64,000 nt of DNA from Jiulongibacter sp024742395 (GCA_965249455.1 OZ252236.1:2356001-2420000); one strand, 5' to 3'; counted from the stretch's first letter, positions 44,953-54,792 are shown. Program-made: numbers and translations. The notes: generated from the sequence alone by a model not told the origin.

Positions 44953-46152
44953 TTAATCATGCTTTGGCTGTGGCAGGAAAAAATAAGGAGATTCTCCTTC
45001 TTGCAAAGTCCTTTTGATCTCCTCAAAAATCTGCTCAGTAGGTTCTGGATTTAGGTATTTTCCGGTCACAATACTTCGCTTGTATAAGATTAAGGTGCTT
45101 TTATCTGTAAGGCTAAGTTTATTTCTAAAAACATCAGATTTCTTATGGTCAAAAGATGGAACGGTGGTAATAGCCACGTTTTTTATGTCTAATTCCTGGC
45201 CAAGTTGTACCAGTTGTTTTCTTAAAACCGAATTATCTCCAGAGAAAACCAGATACACTTTAAGGTGTTTGTTCTGCTTCTGGCTAAGTTCTTCGAAAAA
45301 ACTCAGCCAGACCTTTGTTTCTTGAAAGGTTGATTTTTCTGAGATAAAAAAGAGTATGCCATGATACCATCCATACTTACAAACAGGGCAGGTTTTGCTT
45401 CCTTTATCGGGACCCCATACATGATACGGGGTGAAAGATTTTACCTCTTCGCCTATTTTTAAACCGTTAAAAACCAAAGAGTCCCTTATCGGATAGTTAG
45501 GGATATTTAGGCCCAAATAAATATTTCTTTCGCCGTAAAGTAGTCCATTATTTTCTGCGAGTCTTAAGACGCCACTACCTCCTCGGTTTGTCAAATTTTG
45601 TTTATTTAAATAGGGGTCGTCATCAAAGGTAAAGTCATCTAAATAATACAAGGTTTTACCATCCGGCTCTAAAATACTCAAATGAATATGTGCAGGCTCT
45701 GTCCTGCTGGGGTAGGTACCGGGTTTACCGGTTAAAAGGCGATATTCACCCATAGCATTCGTTTTTAACCAACCTCTGATATACCCATGAGTTTGGCCAT
45801 GTTTGTTAGGCGGCATACTTTCTTTGACCTCAGGTTTATGAAGATAAAGTCCTTGTTCATTCGTTTGATAGTAATAGAGAATGGCATTGCTTACAGGGGC
45901 ATTGCTTACCTTATGAAGCACTCTGCCACTGATCTGAAGCTTGGTTTTGGAGGTGAAAAAAGAGCCACTGGTATCTGAGTAGTATAGGTTTTCTGGTAAA
46001 CCATAAAAGAAGAATTCACTGTTTTCAAATAGCCCGCCTATAGGTTTTGCTTGCTCATTTTTATTTTGTGATTGGCATCTGGCCGATAAAAGTGTTAAAC
46101 AAAAGGCTAAGAATAAATGGAGATGGCTTGGCATTTTTCTTTTAAAGATCAT
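44953..46152 (-). CDS. Lipoprotein fusing an intradiol dioxygenase-like domain to a thioredoxin-like domain
   Basis: 399 residues with a lipoprotein signal (FCLTLLSARC). Residues about 50-200 match the intradiol ring-cleavage dioxygenase fold: ILYYYQTNEQGLY, THGYIRGWLKTNAMGEYRLLTGKPGTYP and EPAHIHLSI, where the Tyr/His iron ligands can be seen. From about 225 a thioredoxin/redoxin-like domain follows with a CPVC motif. Intradiol-like lipoproteins are known in this phylum, the fusion is rare. Catalytic role unproven. Confidence 0.75.
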   Translation of the reverse strand: MIFKRKMPSHLHLFLAFCLTLLSARCQSQNKNEQAKPIGGLFENSEFFFYGLPENLYYSDTSGSFFTSKTKLQISGRVLHKVSNAPVSNAILYYYQTNEQGLYLHKPEVKESMPPNKHGQTHGYIRGWLKTNAMGEYRLLTGKPGTYPSRTEPAHIHLSILEPDGKTLYYLDDFTFDDDPYLNKQNLTNRGGSGVLRLAENNGLLYGERNIYLGLNIPNYPIRDSLVFNGLKIGEEVKSFTPYHVWGPDKGSKTCPVCKYGWYHGILFFISEKSTFQETKVWLSFFEELSQKQNKHLKVYLVFSGDNSVLRKQLVQLGQELDIKNVAITTVPSFDHKKSDVFRNKLSLTDKSTLILYKRSIVTGKYLNPEPTEQIFEEIKRTLQEGESPYFFLPQPKHD

Positions 46153-46210
46153 ATATCAAAACTTCTGGCTATCTGCCAATAAGTAATGATTTAGCCAAGT
46201 GGAGGATTTT

Positions 46211-47011
46211 TTAGTCTGTCTGGTGGAGAAGATGTTGCCAGTTCATTCTATAGTGCCGGCTTAGACGAATGGTAAGGCCATTTAGTAGTTTGGCATCAAA
46301 ATCACCATTACTCCGACTCCTTATTTCATCTATCCATTTTTCATTGATCAGGCTTGATTTATGCACCCGTATTACACCCAGATAAGCCAGATCGTCCTCG
46401 TATTTTTTGAGAGGAGTTTCAGATAGATATTTATCCTTTTGCGTATGAATAACCGAATATGGTTTGTCTGCAGTAATAGCAAGTATTTCTTCGGGAAGAA
46501 TTCTTACCGTGCTGTTTCCTTTTTTTAATGTCAATATTTTGTGTTGTGCTTTTGGTTCTGACTGATGGAATAGCACAATCGAAGCCGAGGCATAGGTGAG
46601 CAAAAGCACAAGGGCATATCTAGAAATCGCTGTAGAAAGAATGCTTGAAAAATGATGAGAGGGGTTAAACACCAAATGGCTAATAGAAACAAAAGTGCCA
46701 GTAAAAATCAAAAGATGAATAATTGGGAAAACTATACTCACTGAAAGGCTATAAATGACTTTTTCCCTTAATGAATTAGGAGTGAAGGTTTCGTTAAGCC
46801 TATCGATCAGAAGAAGGAATGGAAGGAAAAGTATCCAGAAGCTATTAAATAGTAAGGACTCTGAAAGGTAGAATCCTGTGTTTTTTAGCCATGAAAAGAG
46901 ATAATCTTGGCCAGCGGCTAAAAAGAATAGAATACCTACAAATAAGAAAAATGCCTTTCTCTTTTTACGTCTATCACTGTTTACCCAATATTCAATGCTC
47001 AGAGAAACCAT
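46211..47011 (-). CDS. LytTR-family regulator with N-terminal membrane domain
   Basis: 266 residues. Four hydrophobic helices in the first 150 residues, then a LytTR DNA-binding domain: ILPEEILAITADKPYSVIHTQKDKYLSETPLKKYEDDLAYLGVIRVHKSSLINEKWIDEI. No receiver domain. Membrane-anchored LytTR regulators sense envelope signals; the trigger is unknown. The lipoprotein gene downstream (58 bases away, same strand) may be a target. Confidence 0.85.
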   Translation of the reverse strand: MVSLSIEYWVNSDRRKKRKAFFLFVGILFFLAAGQDYLFSWLKNTGFYLSESLLFNSFWILFLPFLLLIDRLNETFTPNSLREKVIYSLSVSIVFPIIHLLIFTGTFVSISHLVFNPSHHFSSILSTAISRYALVLLLTYASASIVLFHQSEPKAQHKILTLKKGNSTVRILPEEILAITADKPYSVIHTQKDKYLSETPLKKYEDDLAYLGVIRVHKSSLINEKWIDEIRSRSNGDFDAKLLNGLTIRLSRHYRMNWQHLLHQTD

Positions 47012-47084
47012 ATTGATTAAATTAGAATCTGCCAGATATTATCTTAAGTTACCCAGCAGATTCCGGAAAATAAAAATAGTCGGG

Positions 47085-47627
47085 CTACTTTTTCGCAAGA
47101 TCATGCTCTATCCAAAGAAGTTGTGATGTATCGTAACCAATTTCTTTGGCAATTTTCAAATAATTCTCTTTCACGCTTTCAGGCATAGTAGTTTCTCTTG
47201 AAAGTAACCAAAGGTAATCAAGACTGTCACCCGCTACCAAAGCATATTTATACTCTTTATCAATGGCTATGACATTGTATCCTGCATAAAAGGGACCGAA
47301 GAAAGATACTTTCAGCATGGCAATATTTTCACTGTCTACAAACTTGGCTTTGCCCTCAGATTCTTTCCATTTCCCCTTTTCTTTATTGTATCCTCTGTTT
47401 AATACTTTGATTTTTCCGTCTTTTCTAAGTGAGTAGTTAGCGGTGGTATTGTCCAATCCCTTCTCAAAGAAGAAATCAAATCGGGCTATTTCATACCAGG
47501 TGCCCAAATACTTCTCTTTGTCAAATGGCGAAACAGCTGTGGCCTTTGGTGGAATGGTCTGACATGAGCTAAAGAATATGGTCAAAAGGAACAGACCTCC
47601 TATATAATGTAAAAGTGTGTTTTTCAT
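47085..47627 (-). CDS. blc: Bacterial lipocalin (Blc-type lipoprotein)
   Basis: 180 residues. The lipobox cysteine lies in TIFFSSCQT. The barrel has KYLGTWYEIARFDFFFEKGLDN (GxWYE motif, residues about 42-60), GYNVIAIDKEYKYALVAG and LWLLSRETTMPESVKENYL, all typical of Blc. It binds fatty acids or lysophospholipids in the outer membrane. Length normal. Confidence 0.92.
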   Translation of the reverse strand: MKNTLLHYIGGLFLLTIFFSSCQTIPPKATAVSPFDKEKYLGTWYEIARFDFFFEKGLDNTTANYSLRKDGKIKVLNRGYNKEKGKWKESEGKAKFVDSENIAMLKVSFFGPFYAGYNVIAIDKEYKYALVAGDSLDYLWLLSRETTMPESVKENYLKIAKEIGYDTSQLLWIEHDLAKK

Positions 47628-47664
47628 TTTGTTGATGTTTAAGTTTAAAACGTGCGTATGGGGT

Positions 47665-48948
47665 TTATGAATCCATTAAATTAAGAATCTTTTGCTTGTC
47701 ATGAGGATTTTCTACACTGAGTTCAACATCCTCTCTTACTATAGCCATCTGTTGCTTAATTACTTCTTTATAATGTTCTTTTTTCATTGGTTGTTTAAGC
47801 AGGTATTTGAGCATCAGTACTATTTTCTCCATTAAGATGATATCATGCTTACAGTATTGACGATATGCAGCTAAGCACTGATAGATAAGCTCTTGGAAAT
47901 CCACACTTTTCAATTCAATGTTTTTAGCCTTCTCTTCTGTTTGATAATATTCTACTTCATCGAGTTTCATTCTGAGTGCAAAGAGCTCCGTAAGGTAATC
48001 AATAGTCATTACAGCCGTCCCCGGATCATTAATGCCGGGCGACATTGCTTTAACACCCACTTCTGTAATCTGCTTAAATCCTAATAAATAATTATTCCGC
48101 ACTGAGGAGCTTTCTGAGTAAACTAACAGGTCTTTCAGTGAATTCACCTGTTTCTCATCTAGCTTTCTGTCTGTTCTCATGATCTCCATATTGGGCAATA
48201 CATATTGTCCTTTATATGCTGTGATCTTCAGGTTAATATCCAGCGAATCTACCGAGGTGAGAAGTCCTTTCATGTTAACCCCTTGAAAGTAATCTGTTTT
48301 ATCGTTTTTAATAACAAACCAATCCTTGTTACCTATTTCAAGAAAGTCACCTTTTTGCCGTTCTTGATTGTTTAGTTCCAGCAGCCTCTCTTTAGTATTA
48401 ATAAAAATCTTCTCCAGTATATCCTTTATCTGAATGGCCGTACTAATGGTGTGTATAAAGAACACGAATAAAGCCAGGCAAATGATACCTAAGACAATAC
48501 CGACAAGCACCGAAAATCCGTTTAATGTATAGGAGTCGCCATCGGGTAAAATGCTTATTAGGATAATGATATTGAAAACGATAGTACCAATATAAAACCC
48601 TAAAACTATCTGGTTTTTCTTATTGGAAATTAGGCCTGGAAGCAATCTTGGAGAAAAGTTACTACTCGCTTGATTCAGTAAAATCATGACCATTGAGAAA
48701 CTAAACACGGTCAAGGAGACGATACTTCCAATTAGCGTGGCCAGAATAGATCTGGCAGTATCAGCATTGTTAATCACCAAAGCAGGAGTATTCTTTATGA
48801 GGAACTTAGTGGTCTCATTGTCTTCAAAAGACAAAAGAAAAAATGCCATAAAAAAAAGCCCCATAGAAATAATAGTGGGGTAAAAAGCAATGCTAGATAT
48901 GATTTCTATATAGGCATTGTAAATCCAGTTTTTTACTTTTCTGATCAC
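47665..48948 (-). CDS. DUF2254-family membrane protein
   Basis: 427 residues. Four helices are spread over the first 190 residues, with ATLIGSIVSLTVFSFSMVMILLNQASSNFSPRLLPGLISNKKNQIVLGFYIGT, the DUF2254 signature; MSPGINDPGTAVMTIDYLTELF is the second. A soluble C-terminal domain follows. Function unknown. It follows an MscS-like gene on the same strand (66 bases). Confidence 0.88.
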   Translation of the reverse strand: MIRKVKNWIYNAYIEIISSIAFYPTIISMGLFFMAFFLLSFEDNETTKFLIKNTPALVINNADTARSILATLIGSIVSLTVFSFSMVMILLNQASSNFSPRLLPGLISNKKNQIVLGFYIGTIVFNIIILISILPDGDSYTLNGFSVLVGIVLGIICLALFVFFIHTISTAIQIKDILEKIFINTKERLLELNNQERQKGDFLEIGNKDWFVIKNDKTDYFQGVNMKGLLTSVDSLDINLKITAYKGQYVLPNMEIMRTDRKLDEKQVNSLKDLLVYSESSSVRNNYLLGFKQITEVGVKAMSPGINDPGTAVMTIDYLTELFALRMKLDEVEYYQTEEKAKNIELKSVDFQELIYQCLAAYRQYCKHDIILMEKIVLMLKYLLKQPMKKEHYKEVIKQQMAIVREDVELSVENPHDKQKILNLMDS

Positions 48949-49014
48949 CGGGGTAGTGGTTTGCTGTTATACAAAATACGGCGACAGAAAGGATCAGATC
49001 ATACGAAGTGAAAA

Positions 49015-49962
49015 TTAGACTTTAGATCCAATTTGGTTACCATCAGAGTCCTTGTTGTTCATTATTACCCGGGTTTTAGGAAAACTATTGGGATAATTTG
49101 TCTGTATAAATTCAATCATTTTTTCTCTAATATAAACACGAAGATCCCAGGCTGTTGGTGAATCATGAGCACTAACCAGAATTCTGATTTCAACAGAGTG
49201 TTCTTTCGCCTCTGTTACCTGAAGAACATTGGCTTTGCCATCCCAGAGTTTACTGCCTTTTAAGAGTCGGGTTAGTTCCTTTCTTAAAGTATCGAAAGGC
49301 ACATTATAGTCTGTATAAATAAAAATGCTACCTACTATATCAGCTGAATTTCTGGTCCAGTTTTGAAAGGGTTTGTCTAAAAAGTAGGTAGTGGGAAGCA
49401 CCAGCCTTCGTTTATCCCAGATTCTGATGACCACATAAGTGAGGTTAATCTCTTCTATCCAGCCCCATTCTCCTTCTACCACCACAGCATCATCAATTCT
49501 GAAAGGCTGTGTAATGGCTATTTGTATACCGGCCAGAAGCGTCCCCATTATTTTTTGTGCAGAAAGCCCCAGGATAATACCTGCCACCCCTGCCGAGGCA
49601 AAAAGACCTACCCCTACGTCTTTTATTTTGTCAAAACTCAAGAGGATAAAACCAATGCCAAATAGGATGATGATAAAGTTAGTTATTTTCTCCAGTAGAT
49701 TTAGCTGTGTGTAAACCTTGCGAGAGGTCAGGTTATTTTCAGAATTTATATCAAACCTTCTCAGCATAAGAGCCTTAAGTCGTGCTATTAATTCTATGGC
49801 TAACCATGTGAAACCCGCAATGACCAGGATATAACTATATTCTGCTATGAAGCTTAGAATTGATATTTCAGTATCAAAATATCGGTTTATTAGGGGTTTT
49901 ATTGCAATGGCAATTGCAGTAAAAAGGATACTTATGTAAAAGCTCTTTCTCGTTTTTTTCAT
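49015..49962 (-). CDS. MscS-family mechanosensitive channel
   Basis: 315 residues. Two N-terminal helices plus the pore helix (GVGLFASAGVAGIILGLSAQKIMGTLLAGIQIAITQPFRIDDAV) and the cytoplasmic beta domain (VEGEWGWIEEINLTYVVIRIWDKRRLVLPTTYFLDKPFQNWTR). It releases solutes upon osmotic downshock. The sequence LTYVVIRIWDKRRLVLP is typical of the Bacteroidota branch. Confidence 0.92.
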   Translation of the reverse strand: MKKTRKSFYISILFTAIAIAIKPLINRYFDTEISILSFIAEYSYILVIAGFTWLAIELIARLKALMLRRFDINSENNLTSRKVYTQLNLLEKITNFIIILFGIGFILLSFDKIKDVGVGLFASAGVAGIILGLSAQKIMGTLLAGIQIAITQPFRIDDAVVVEGEWGWIEEINLTYVVIRIWDKRRLVLPTTYFLDKPFQNWTRNSADIVGSIFIYTDYNVPFDTLRKELTRLLKGSKLWDGKANVLQVTEAKEHSVEIRILVSAHDSPTAWDLRVYIREKMIEFIQTNYPNSFPKTRVIMNNKDSDGNQIGSKV

Positions 49963-50104
49963 GGTATTCTTCTTTTAGTCAGGGGCTATGCCCAAAGCCG
50001 AAGAACCATGCATTCAGAAGTCAAGTTTCGTGATTGTACTTTAAAAGAGTAATCCCTTCTAATATCACAAAGGCATCGTCTAATTCTACATTTGTGAAGC
50101 CAAT

Positions 50105-50830
50105 TTAAGGCTTAAAAAGCTGCTCAGTATAATCCAGAAGTTCTGCATTACCAGTTTGACCATGACCAGGGACCACTATTTTTACTTCGGGGATAGCTTT
50201 CTTTAAGTCTCGCATGGTTTGTGACCAGGCCAGCTCGTTGGCATCTTCCAGGTTCCCTTTGGAAGCTCCTACAGATTTAACCAAACAGCCACCAAAAAGT
50301 ACTTTTTCTGAGGGGAAATACCCCACGATATTGTCTTTGGTATGACCTTCGCCAATAAATGTATTGATGACCTTTTTCTTGCCCACAGTCAATTTCAGGC
50401 TTTCTGAAAAACCATTTTTTGGTAGCTCCCGATTGTTTTTCCTAGCAAGGGTATTTGTTAGGTTATTGGCGTAAGAAGGAATTCCTCTGCTGTGGAAAGC
50501 CGAGATGCCACCCAGACAATCAACATGAAAATGAGTAACCACTAATGCTTTCACTTCAGCCTGTTTTTCTGTTTTGAGCCAATGGATTAGCTCTTCAGAG
50601 ACTTGATCATTAGTAGGTGTATCAAATACAATGGCTTCATTCCGATCTATGACCACCATGCCATTGCAAGCCACGTAACCAAAATCTTGTGTTTGTAGAT
50701 AAGAAACATGTACAAAACTGTTCTGGGCAATTTGTTCAATCTTTAGTGTTTTTGTTTCGTAGACAGTTTTGGATTGAGCTGAAAGAGTGAAAGAAAGAGC
50801 TAAACAAAGGAAAGCGGTTAGGAATTTCAT
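50105..50830 (-). CDS. Subclass B1-like metallo-beta-lactamase
   Basis: 241 residues with a signal peptide (MKFLTAFLCLALSFTLSAQ). All zinc ligands of subclass B1 are present: H100-x-H102-x-D104 (THFHVDCLGG), H163 (GEGHTKDN), C182 (FGGCLVKS) and H223 (VPGHG). These B1 features, especially C182 and the periplasmic signal, separate it from general MBL-fold hydrolases. It would hydrolyse beta-lactams including carbapenems. Alone on the strand, no mobile element adjacent, so probably a chromosomal environmental enzyme. Confidence 0.85.
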   Translation of the reverse strand: MKFLTAFLCLALSFTLSAQSKTVYETKTLKIEQIAQNSFVHVSYLQTQDFGYVACNGMVVIDRNEAIVFDTPTNDQVSEELIHWLKTEKQAEVKALVVTHFHVDCLGGISAFHSRGIPSYANNLTNTLARKNNRELPKNGFSESLKLTVGKKKVINTFIGEGHTKDNIVGYFPSEKVLFGGCLVKSVGASKGNLEDANELAWSQTMRDLKKAIPEVKIVVPGHGQTGNAELLDYTEQLFKP

Positions 50831-50869
50831 TGAAAGAAATGTTTGAATAGTAAATGTATTAAGTAATTA

Positions 50870-51322
50870 TCAGTGGGGTTTAGGAAATAGGTTTTTGAAA
50901 TCAAAAACCTGGTTTGTGGGGCCATGGGTTTCAAGGAATTCCAATTTTTCAACAGCCTCTTTTTCTGATGGATATTCACCGGCTGGAATCCACCAAAGAG
51001 CCATATGGACCTTGCCGTAGGCATTGAACCACTCTTTTCTCTTTCTGATAAAATCAGAATGGAAGCTTTTGTAGACGTAATTTTTTAGGGTATCTGCATC
51101 TTTCCATACAGATACATTTATAATTATTTGTTCGTCATGAAAAGGGTTTAAACTTTTGGCGTCATTGCCATCACCTTTAAGCCGCCATATAAATCCCGGA
51201 CTACTCTCAGCCAGGTCATTGACTCTGTCAAGATTTTCTACAAATTCTTGCATGATAGGGTCTTGTAAATTGACACCTTTCATTTTGGCTACATTTATCT
51301 GAGCGAGTTGGAAATGATTCAT
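50870..51322 (-). CDS. DUF3291-family protein
   Basis: About 150 residues from the ATG at 51322, chosen because the family starts directly with HFQLAQINVAKMKG. RVNDLAESSPGFIWRLKGDGNDA and MALWWIPAGEYPSEKEAVEKLEFLETHGPT are DUF3291 motifs. It has the fold of small ABM-like dimeric proteins. Function unknown. Lies 39 bases upstream of the beta-lactamase start on the same strand. Confidence 0.82.
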   Translation of the reverse strand: MNHFQLAQINVAKMKGVNLQDPIMQEFVENLDRVNDLAESSPGFIWRLKGDGNDAKSLNPFHDEQIIINVSVWKDADTLKNYVYKSFHSDFIRKRKEWFNAYGKVHMALWWIPAGEYPSEKEAVEKLEFLETHGPTNQVFDFKNLFPKPH

Positions 51323-51485
51323 CATAAAATAGCTTGGCTGCACAAGTTATTAATTCTTTTAATAAGAAAGATGTCATTATAGAACATTGAAACTTATTAA
51401 TGGCTGAAGCCAATACAAGTAAATACAAACTATCTTTGCAGGGTATTTGTCATTGCCTTCAGGCCCAAAAAACTTAAGTCCTTTT

Positions 51486-52628
51486 ATGTCATTCAAAGCT
51501 CTTGGCTTATCAAAGTCTCTTTTAGACGCCCTCAAAAAACAAGAATATGAGTCTCCGTTTCCAATTCAGGAGCAGGCTATTCCGGCTATTTTGGAGGGGA
51601 AAGATGTACAAGGAATTGCTAAAACAGGGTCGGGGAAAACGGCGGGTTTTGTGCTACCCATCCTCGAACTTTTTCAGAGAAAACCAAGAGACAGGAAGTT
51701 ACATTTAAAGGTTTTGATTCTTTCGCCTACCAGAGAGTTGGCTCAGCAAATCTCAGGAGTTATCAGTTCCTTTTCAGAGGAATTAGCTAATCCTGTAAAG
51801 AATTTAGCGGTATATGGAGGTGTAAAGCTTAATCAACAAATGGTTCAGCTGAAAGACACCGAAATATTGGTGGCTACCCCGGGGAGGCTGTTAGATTTGG
51901 TTTCTACACAATCAGTCAATCTGGCTAAAATTGAGTTGCTCGTTTTAGATGAAGCTGATAAAATGCTGGATTTGGGCTTTAAAGAGGAAGTAGCCAACAT
52001 CATCAAATTGCTTCCTAAAAAGCGGCAAAATATTCTATTTTCAGCCACGCTGGATACCAAAATACTGGACTTAAAACATCTGGCACTGCAGGATCCCGTG
52101 ACCATTGAAATAACAGAAGATGAGGACCCTATTGAACTCATCAAGCAATCTGCCTACATGACAAAACCCGAAAGAAAGGGGCCATTGTTAAGATATTTGA
52201 TTCATGAAAAGGAGATTAAGAAGGCCATTGTGTTTTGTTCTTCCATAAGAACAGCAGATAATGTAACCACCAAACTAAATAAAAACGGAATTACGGCCAG
52301 AGCCATTCATAGTAAGAAAACTCAAGGAGCACGTACGCAGGCTCTGGAGGATTTTAAATTAAGTAGAATTCAAATTCTGGTGGCTACCGATCTGGCTTCA
52401 AGAGGTATTGATATTCATTTTCTGCCTTGCGTCATTAATTACGAACTGCCTCGTTCTCCTAAAGACTACATTCATAGAATTGGGCGTACGGGTAGGGCAG
52501 GAGCTATGGGAGAGGCACTTTCTCTGGTAACCGACGAGGAAGAACATCATTTTTATATTATACAGAAAAAGATGGGTAAGCGAGTACAGAAAATCAATGC
52601 TGATGAATTTGATTTAGGGAATATTTAG
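51486..52628 (+). CDS. DEAD-box RNA helicase
   Basis: 380 residues. Q motif FPIQEQAIPA, motif I KTGSGKT, Ib TPGR, II VLDEADKML (D-E-A-D), III SATL, and VI HRIGRTGRAG are all present. The ATG at 51486 begins the usual SFKALGLSKSLLDALKK start; a TTG at 51447 is less likely. The C-terminus is short, without the basic RhlE-type tail. It unwinds structured RNA in ribosome assembly or decay. Converges with the pseudouridine synthase gene (15-base overlap). Confidence 0.92.
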   Translation: MSFKALGLSKSLLDALKKQEYESPFPIQEQAIPAILEGKDVQGIAKTGSGKTAGFVLPILELFQRKPRDRKLHLKVLILSPTRELAQQISGVISSFSEELANPVKNLAVYGGVKLNQQMVQLKDTEILVATPGRLLDLVSTQSVNLAKIELLVLDEADKMLDLGFKEEVANIIKLLPKKRQNILFSATLDTKILDLKHLALQDPVTIEITEDEDPIELIKQSAYMTKPERKGPLLRYLIHEKEIKKAIVFCSSIRTADNVTTKLNKNGITARAIHSKKTQGARTQALEDFKLSRIQILVATDLASRGIDIHFLPCVINYELPRSPKDYIHRIGRTGRAGAMGEALSLVTDEEEHHFYIIQKKMGKRVQKINADEFDLGNI

Positions 52629-53324
52629 ACTCTTTAGTTCTGATAAAGGTAAGTGTAGCTTTTCAAAAAAGACTCTTTCCTCAATTTCTTTAACGCCGCC
52701 GCTGGGTAAATCGCCTAGTTTCAGGTCATCTATTGAAATCCTGATGAGTCTTTTGCACTTATGACCAACGGCAGCAACCATTTTCCTGATCTGGTGGTAT
52801 TTTCCTTCTTTTAAGGTAATCTTTAACCAGGAGGTTTCACCCTGAAACATCAGCGTTTCAGGAATTGAGGGCAAACCCACAGGCTCCTTGCATAATTCTA
52901 CCAAACAGGGAGAGGTAGTCCAATACTCTCCTCCACCACGAAGACGAATAGTTACTCCCGTTCTTAATTTATCTAATGTTTCTTCACTGACTTTCTTCTG
53001 AACCTTCACTAAATAACTTCTTTCATGAGGTTCACCACTATTAAAAAGCAGCTTAGTGATGCGTTTGTTTGTAGTTAGGATAAGAAGGCCTTCAGATTCA
53101 TTATCTAATCTACCAATAGCATGTGTGCCTTCCGGGAAGTCGTAGTCAAGGTCTGCCAGTAGTTTAGTTTCCGGATGGCCTTTTATAAACTGTGAGAGCA
53201 TCCTAAAGGGTTTATTGATAATAAAATAACGAGGAGTCTCTGCCTTGCTCAAGAATTGTTTGCCTTTTAGGGAGGCAAATTTACGATTATTAAAACAAAA
53301 GGCCACTTGTGTAATACTGATCAT
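52614..53324 (-). CDS. RsuA/RluE-family rRNA pseudouridine synthase
   Basis: 236 residues. RYFIINKPFRMLSQF and THAIGRLDNESEGLLILTTN (catalytic Asp in R-L-D) are the RsuA/RluB/E/F signatures, and GKYHQIRKMVAAVGHKCKRLIR closes the core. There is no S4 domain, as in RluE. It modifies a uridine of rRNA; which one cannot be told. Convergent with the helicase gene. Confidence 0.9.
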   Translation of the reverse strand: MISITQVAFCFNNRKFASLKGKQFLSKAETPRYFIINKPFRMLSQFIKGHPETKLLADLDYDFPEGTHAIGRLDNESEGLLILTTNKRITKLLFNSGEPHERSYLVKVQKKVSEETLDKLRTGVTIRLRGGGEYWTTSPCLVELCKEPVGLPSIPETLMFQGETSWLKITLKEGKYHQIRKMVAAVGHKCKRLIRISIDDLKLGDLPSGGVKEIEERVFFEKLHLPLSELKSLNIP

Positions 53325-53366
53325 TGGCTTTTAAAACTCTATACTCATTAACTTGTAGATTAGTAA

Positions 53367-53717
53367 ATGCAAAGAATTATGAAGGATAAAAGACTGTGGG
53401 AAAGTAAACTGAAAATTTATGATGATTTGGTGGCTCAATGCCCGCGATTTGTAAGGAAGGGTAAAACCATGCCTTACACTTCAGCAAATGGTCATATGTT
53501 TTCGCTATTGAATAAGTCTGGTGAAATAGGAATACGATTTTCAAAGCCTGTGCAACAAAACTATCTTAAGAAGTTTAATACTACACTTTTTAAATCATAC
53601 AATGCCGTGATGCATGGTTATATTTTGATTCCCGATGCTATGCTGGATAACCTGGGTTTGTTGGCCGAATTACTTAATGAAAGCTTTGACTATGTAATGA
53701 GTTTAGATACTAAATAG
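53367..53717 (+). CDS. Small protein, possibly TfoX N-terminal-like
   Basis: 116 residues, no signal or membrane segment. MPYTSANGHMFSLLNKSGEIGIRFSKPVQQNYLKKFNTTLF resembles the TfoX N-terminal domain (x-GHMFSLL-x-G-x-x-x-R-x), but I cannot be sure. Start codon is 42 bases from the divergent pseudouridine synthase start. The following 206 bases carry nothing recognisable. Confidence 0.6.
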   Translation: MQRIMKDKRLWESKLKIYDDLVAQCPRFVRKGKTMPYTSANGHMFSLLNKSGEIGIRFSKPVQQNYLKKFNTTLFKSYNAVMHGYILIPDAMLDNLGLLAELLNESFDYVMSLDTK

Positions 53718-53923
53718 GTTTCTTGGATGAGCAATAGACATTGGCGGAGGTTATTTTTTTGAATCATCATTTTAATCTAACTTGAATCAGAAAAGTAGAA
53801 CGGCCATTCTGCGAAAACTAATACATCTTTTAAGCCACAGAAGAAATCTGAATTCCCTGGTATGTAAATTAAAGAGGGGTGGCAATCTGACAAGGAATAG
53901 AAGGTGTTAAACTTAAAAAAATA

Positions 53924-54748
53924 ATGGAATTACTCAATCAATTACTTGCCATTGACCCTAATTATATACTTATAGGTATGATGGTCCTTTTCTTTACGTT
54001 GGAACAGATAACAGAAACGCCCTTCAAATTTGACAAACGCATTTCTCATTTATTACAAAACATACCATTTCAAATTTTACTCCTTGGCCTGAATATCTTT
54101 TATGTCACGTTTCAGGTTTTTTGTATTGAATGGCTCAATGAAATGGAACTGGGGCTCTTCTTCTATGTAGAACTACCATTTTGGATTAAGTTATTTCTTG
54201 GCTTCATGCTTTATGACTTCACTGCCTACTGGATTCATAGAGCCACACATAAGGTTCCTTTACTCTGGAGGCTACATAGAGTGCATCACAGTGATACAAG
54301 TATGGACTCTTCTACCGTTTTGAGGTTTCACCCTTTAGAACCTCTTCTGGTTTTCGGCATTGGGAATATAATAACGGCATTGGTTTTTGGGACTGACTTG
54401 CTCTCTTTAGGGCTGTACTATTTTATTCTGAATGGCTTTTTCTTTTTACAGCATTCAAATTTAAACTATCCAAAATGGTTAAATTCTACCATGGGCCAGG
54501 TCTTTGTCACTCCAGATCAGCACAGAGTTCATCATCAGCAAGACCAGTATTATACAGATTCTAACTATGCTGATATTTTTATCCTATGGGATAAGTTTTT
54601 TGGGACTTTTAAAGGCCTGGAGAGAGAGAACATGCTATTCGGACTTTCAGAGTTTGATGAAAAGGAAAAACAAACTTTTCTTTATTTAATAAAGAGTCCA
54701 TTTTTAGATATTACGAGAATTACTTCGTCAAAAAGTAAGAGAGACTGA
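53924..54748 (+). CDS. Sterol desaturase/fatty acid hydroxylase-family protein
   Basis: 274 residues with about four helices. Histidine boxes for a di-iron site: HRATHK, HRVHHSD, LQHSNL and DQHRVHHQ. Such integral enzymes hydroxylate lipids. The substrate is unknown. The TMEM175-like gene follows 44 bases behind on the same strand. Confidence 0.88.
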   Translation: MELLNQLLAIDPNYILIGMMVLFFTLEQITETPFKFDKRISHLLQNIPFQILLLGLNIFYVTFQVFCIEWLNEMELGLFFYVELPFWIKLFLGFMLYDFTAYWIHRATHKVPLLWRLHRVHHSDTSMDSSTVLRFHPLEPLLVFGIGNIITALVFGTDLLSLGLYYFILNGFFFLQHSNLNYPKWLNSTMGQVFVTPDQHRVHHQQDQYYTDSNYADIFILWDKFFGTFKGLERENMLFGLSEFDEKEKQTFLYLIKSPFLDITRITSSKSKRD

Positions 54749-54792
54749 AGTTTTCGTCTGTTTAATTTAACGGTTAGTAATGAGCTGTTTAT

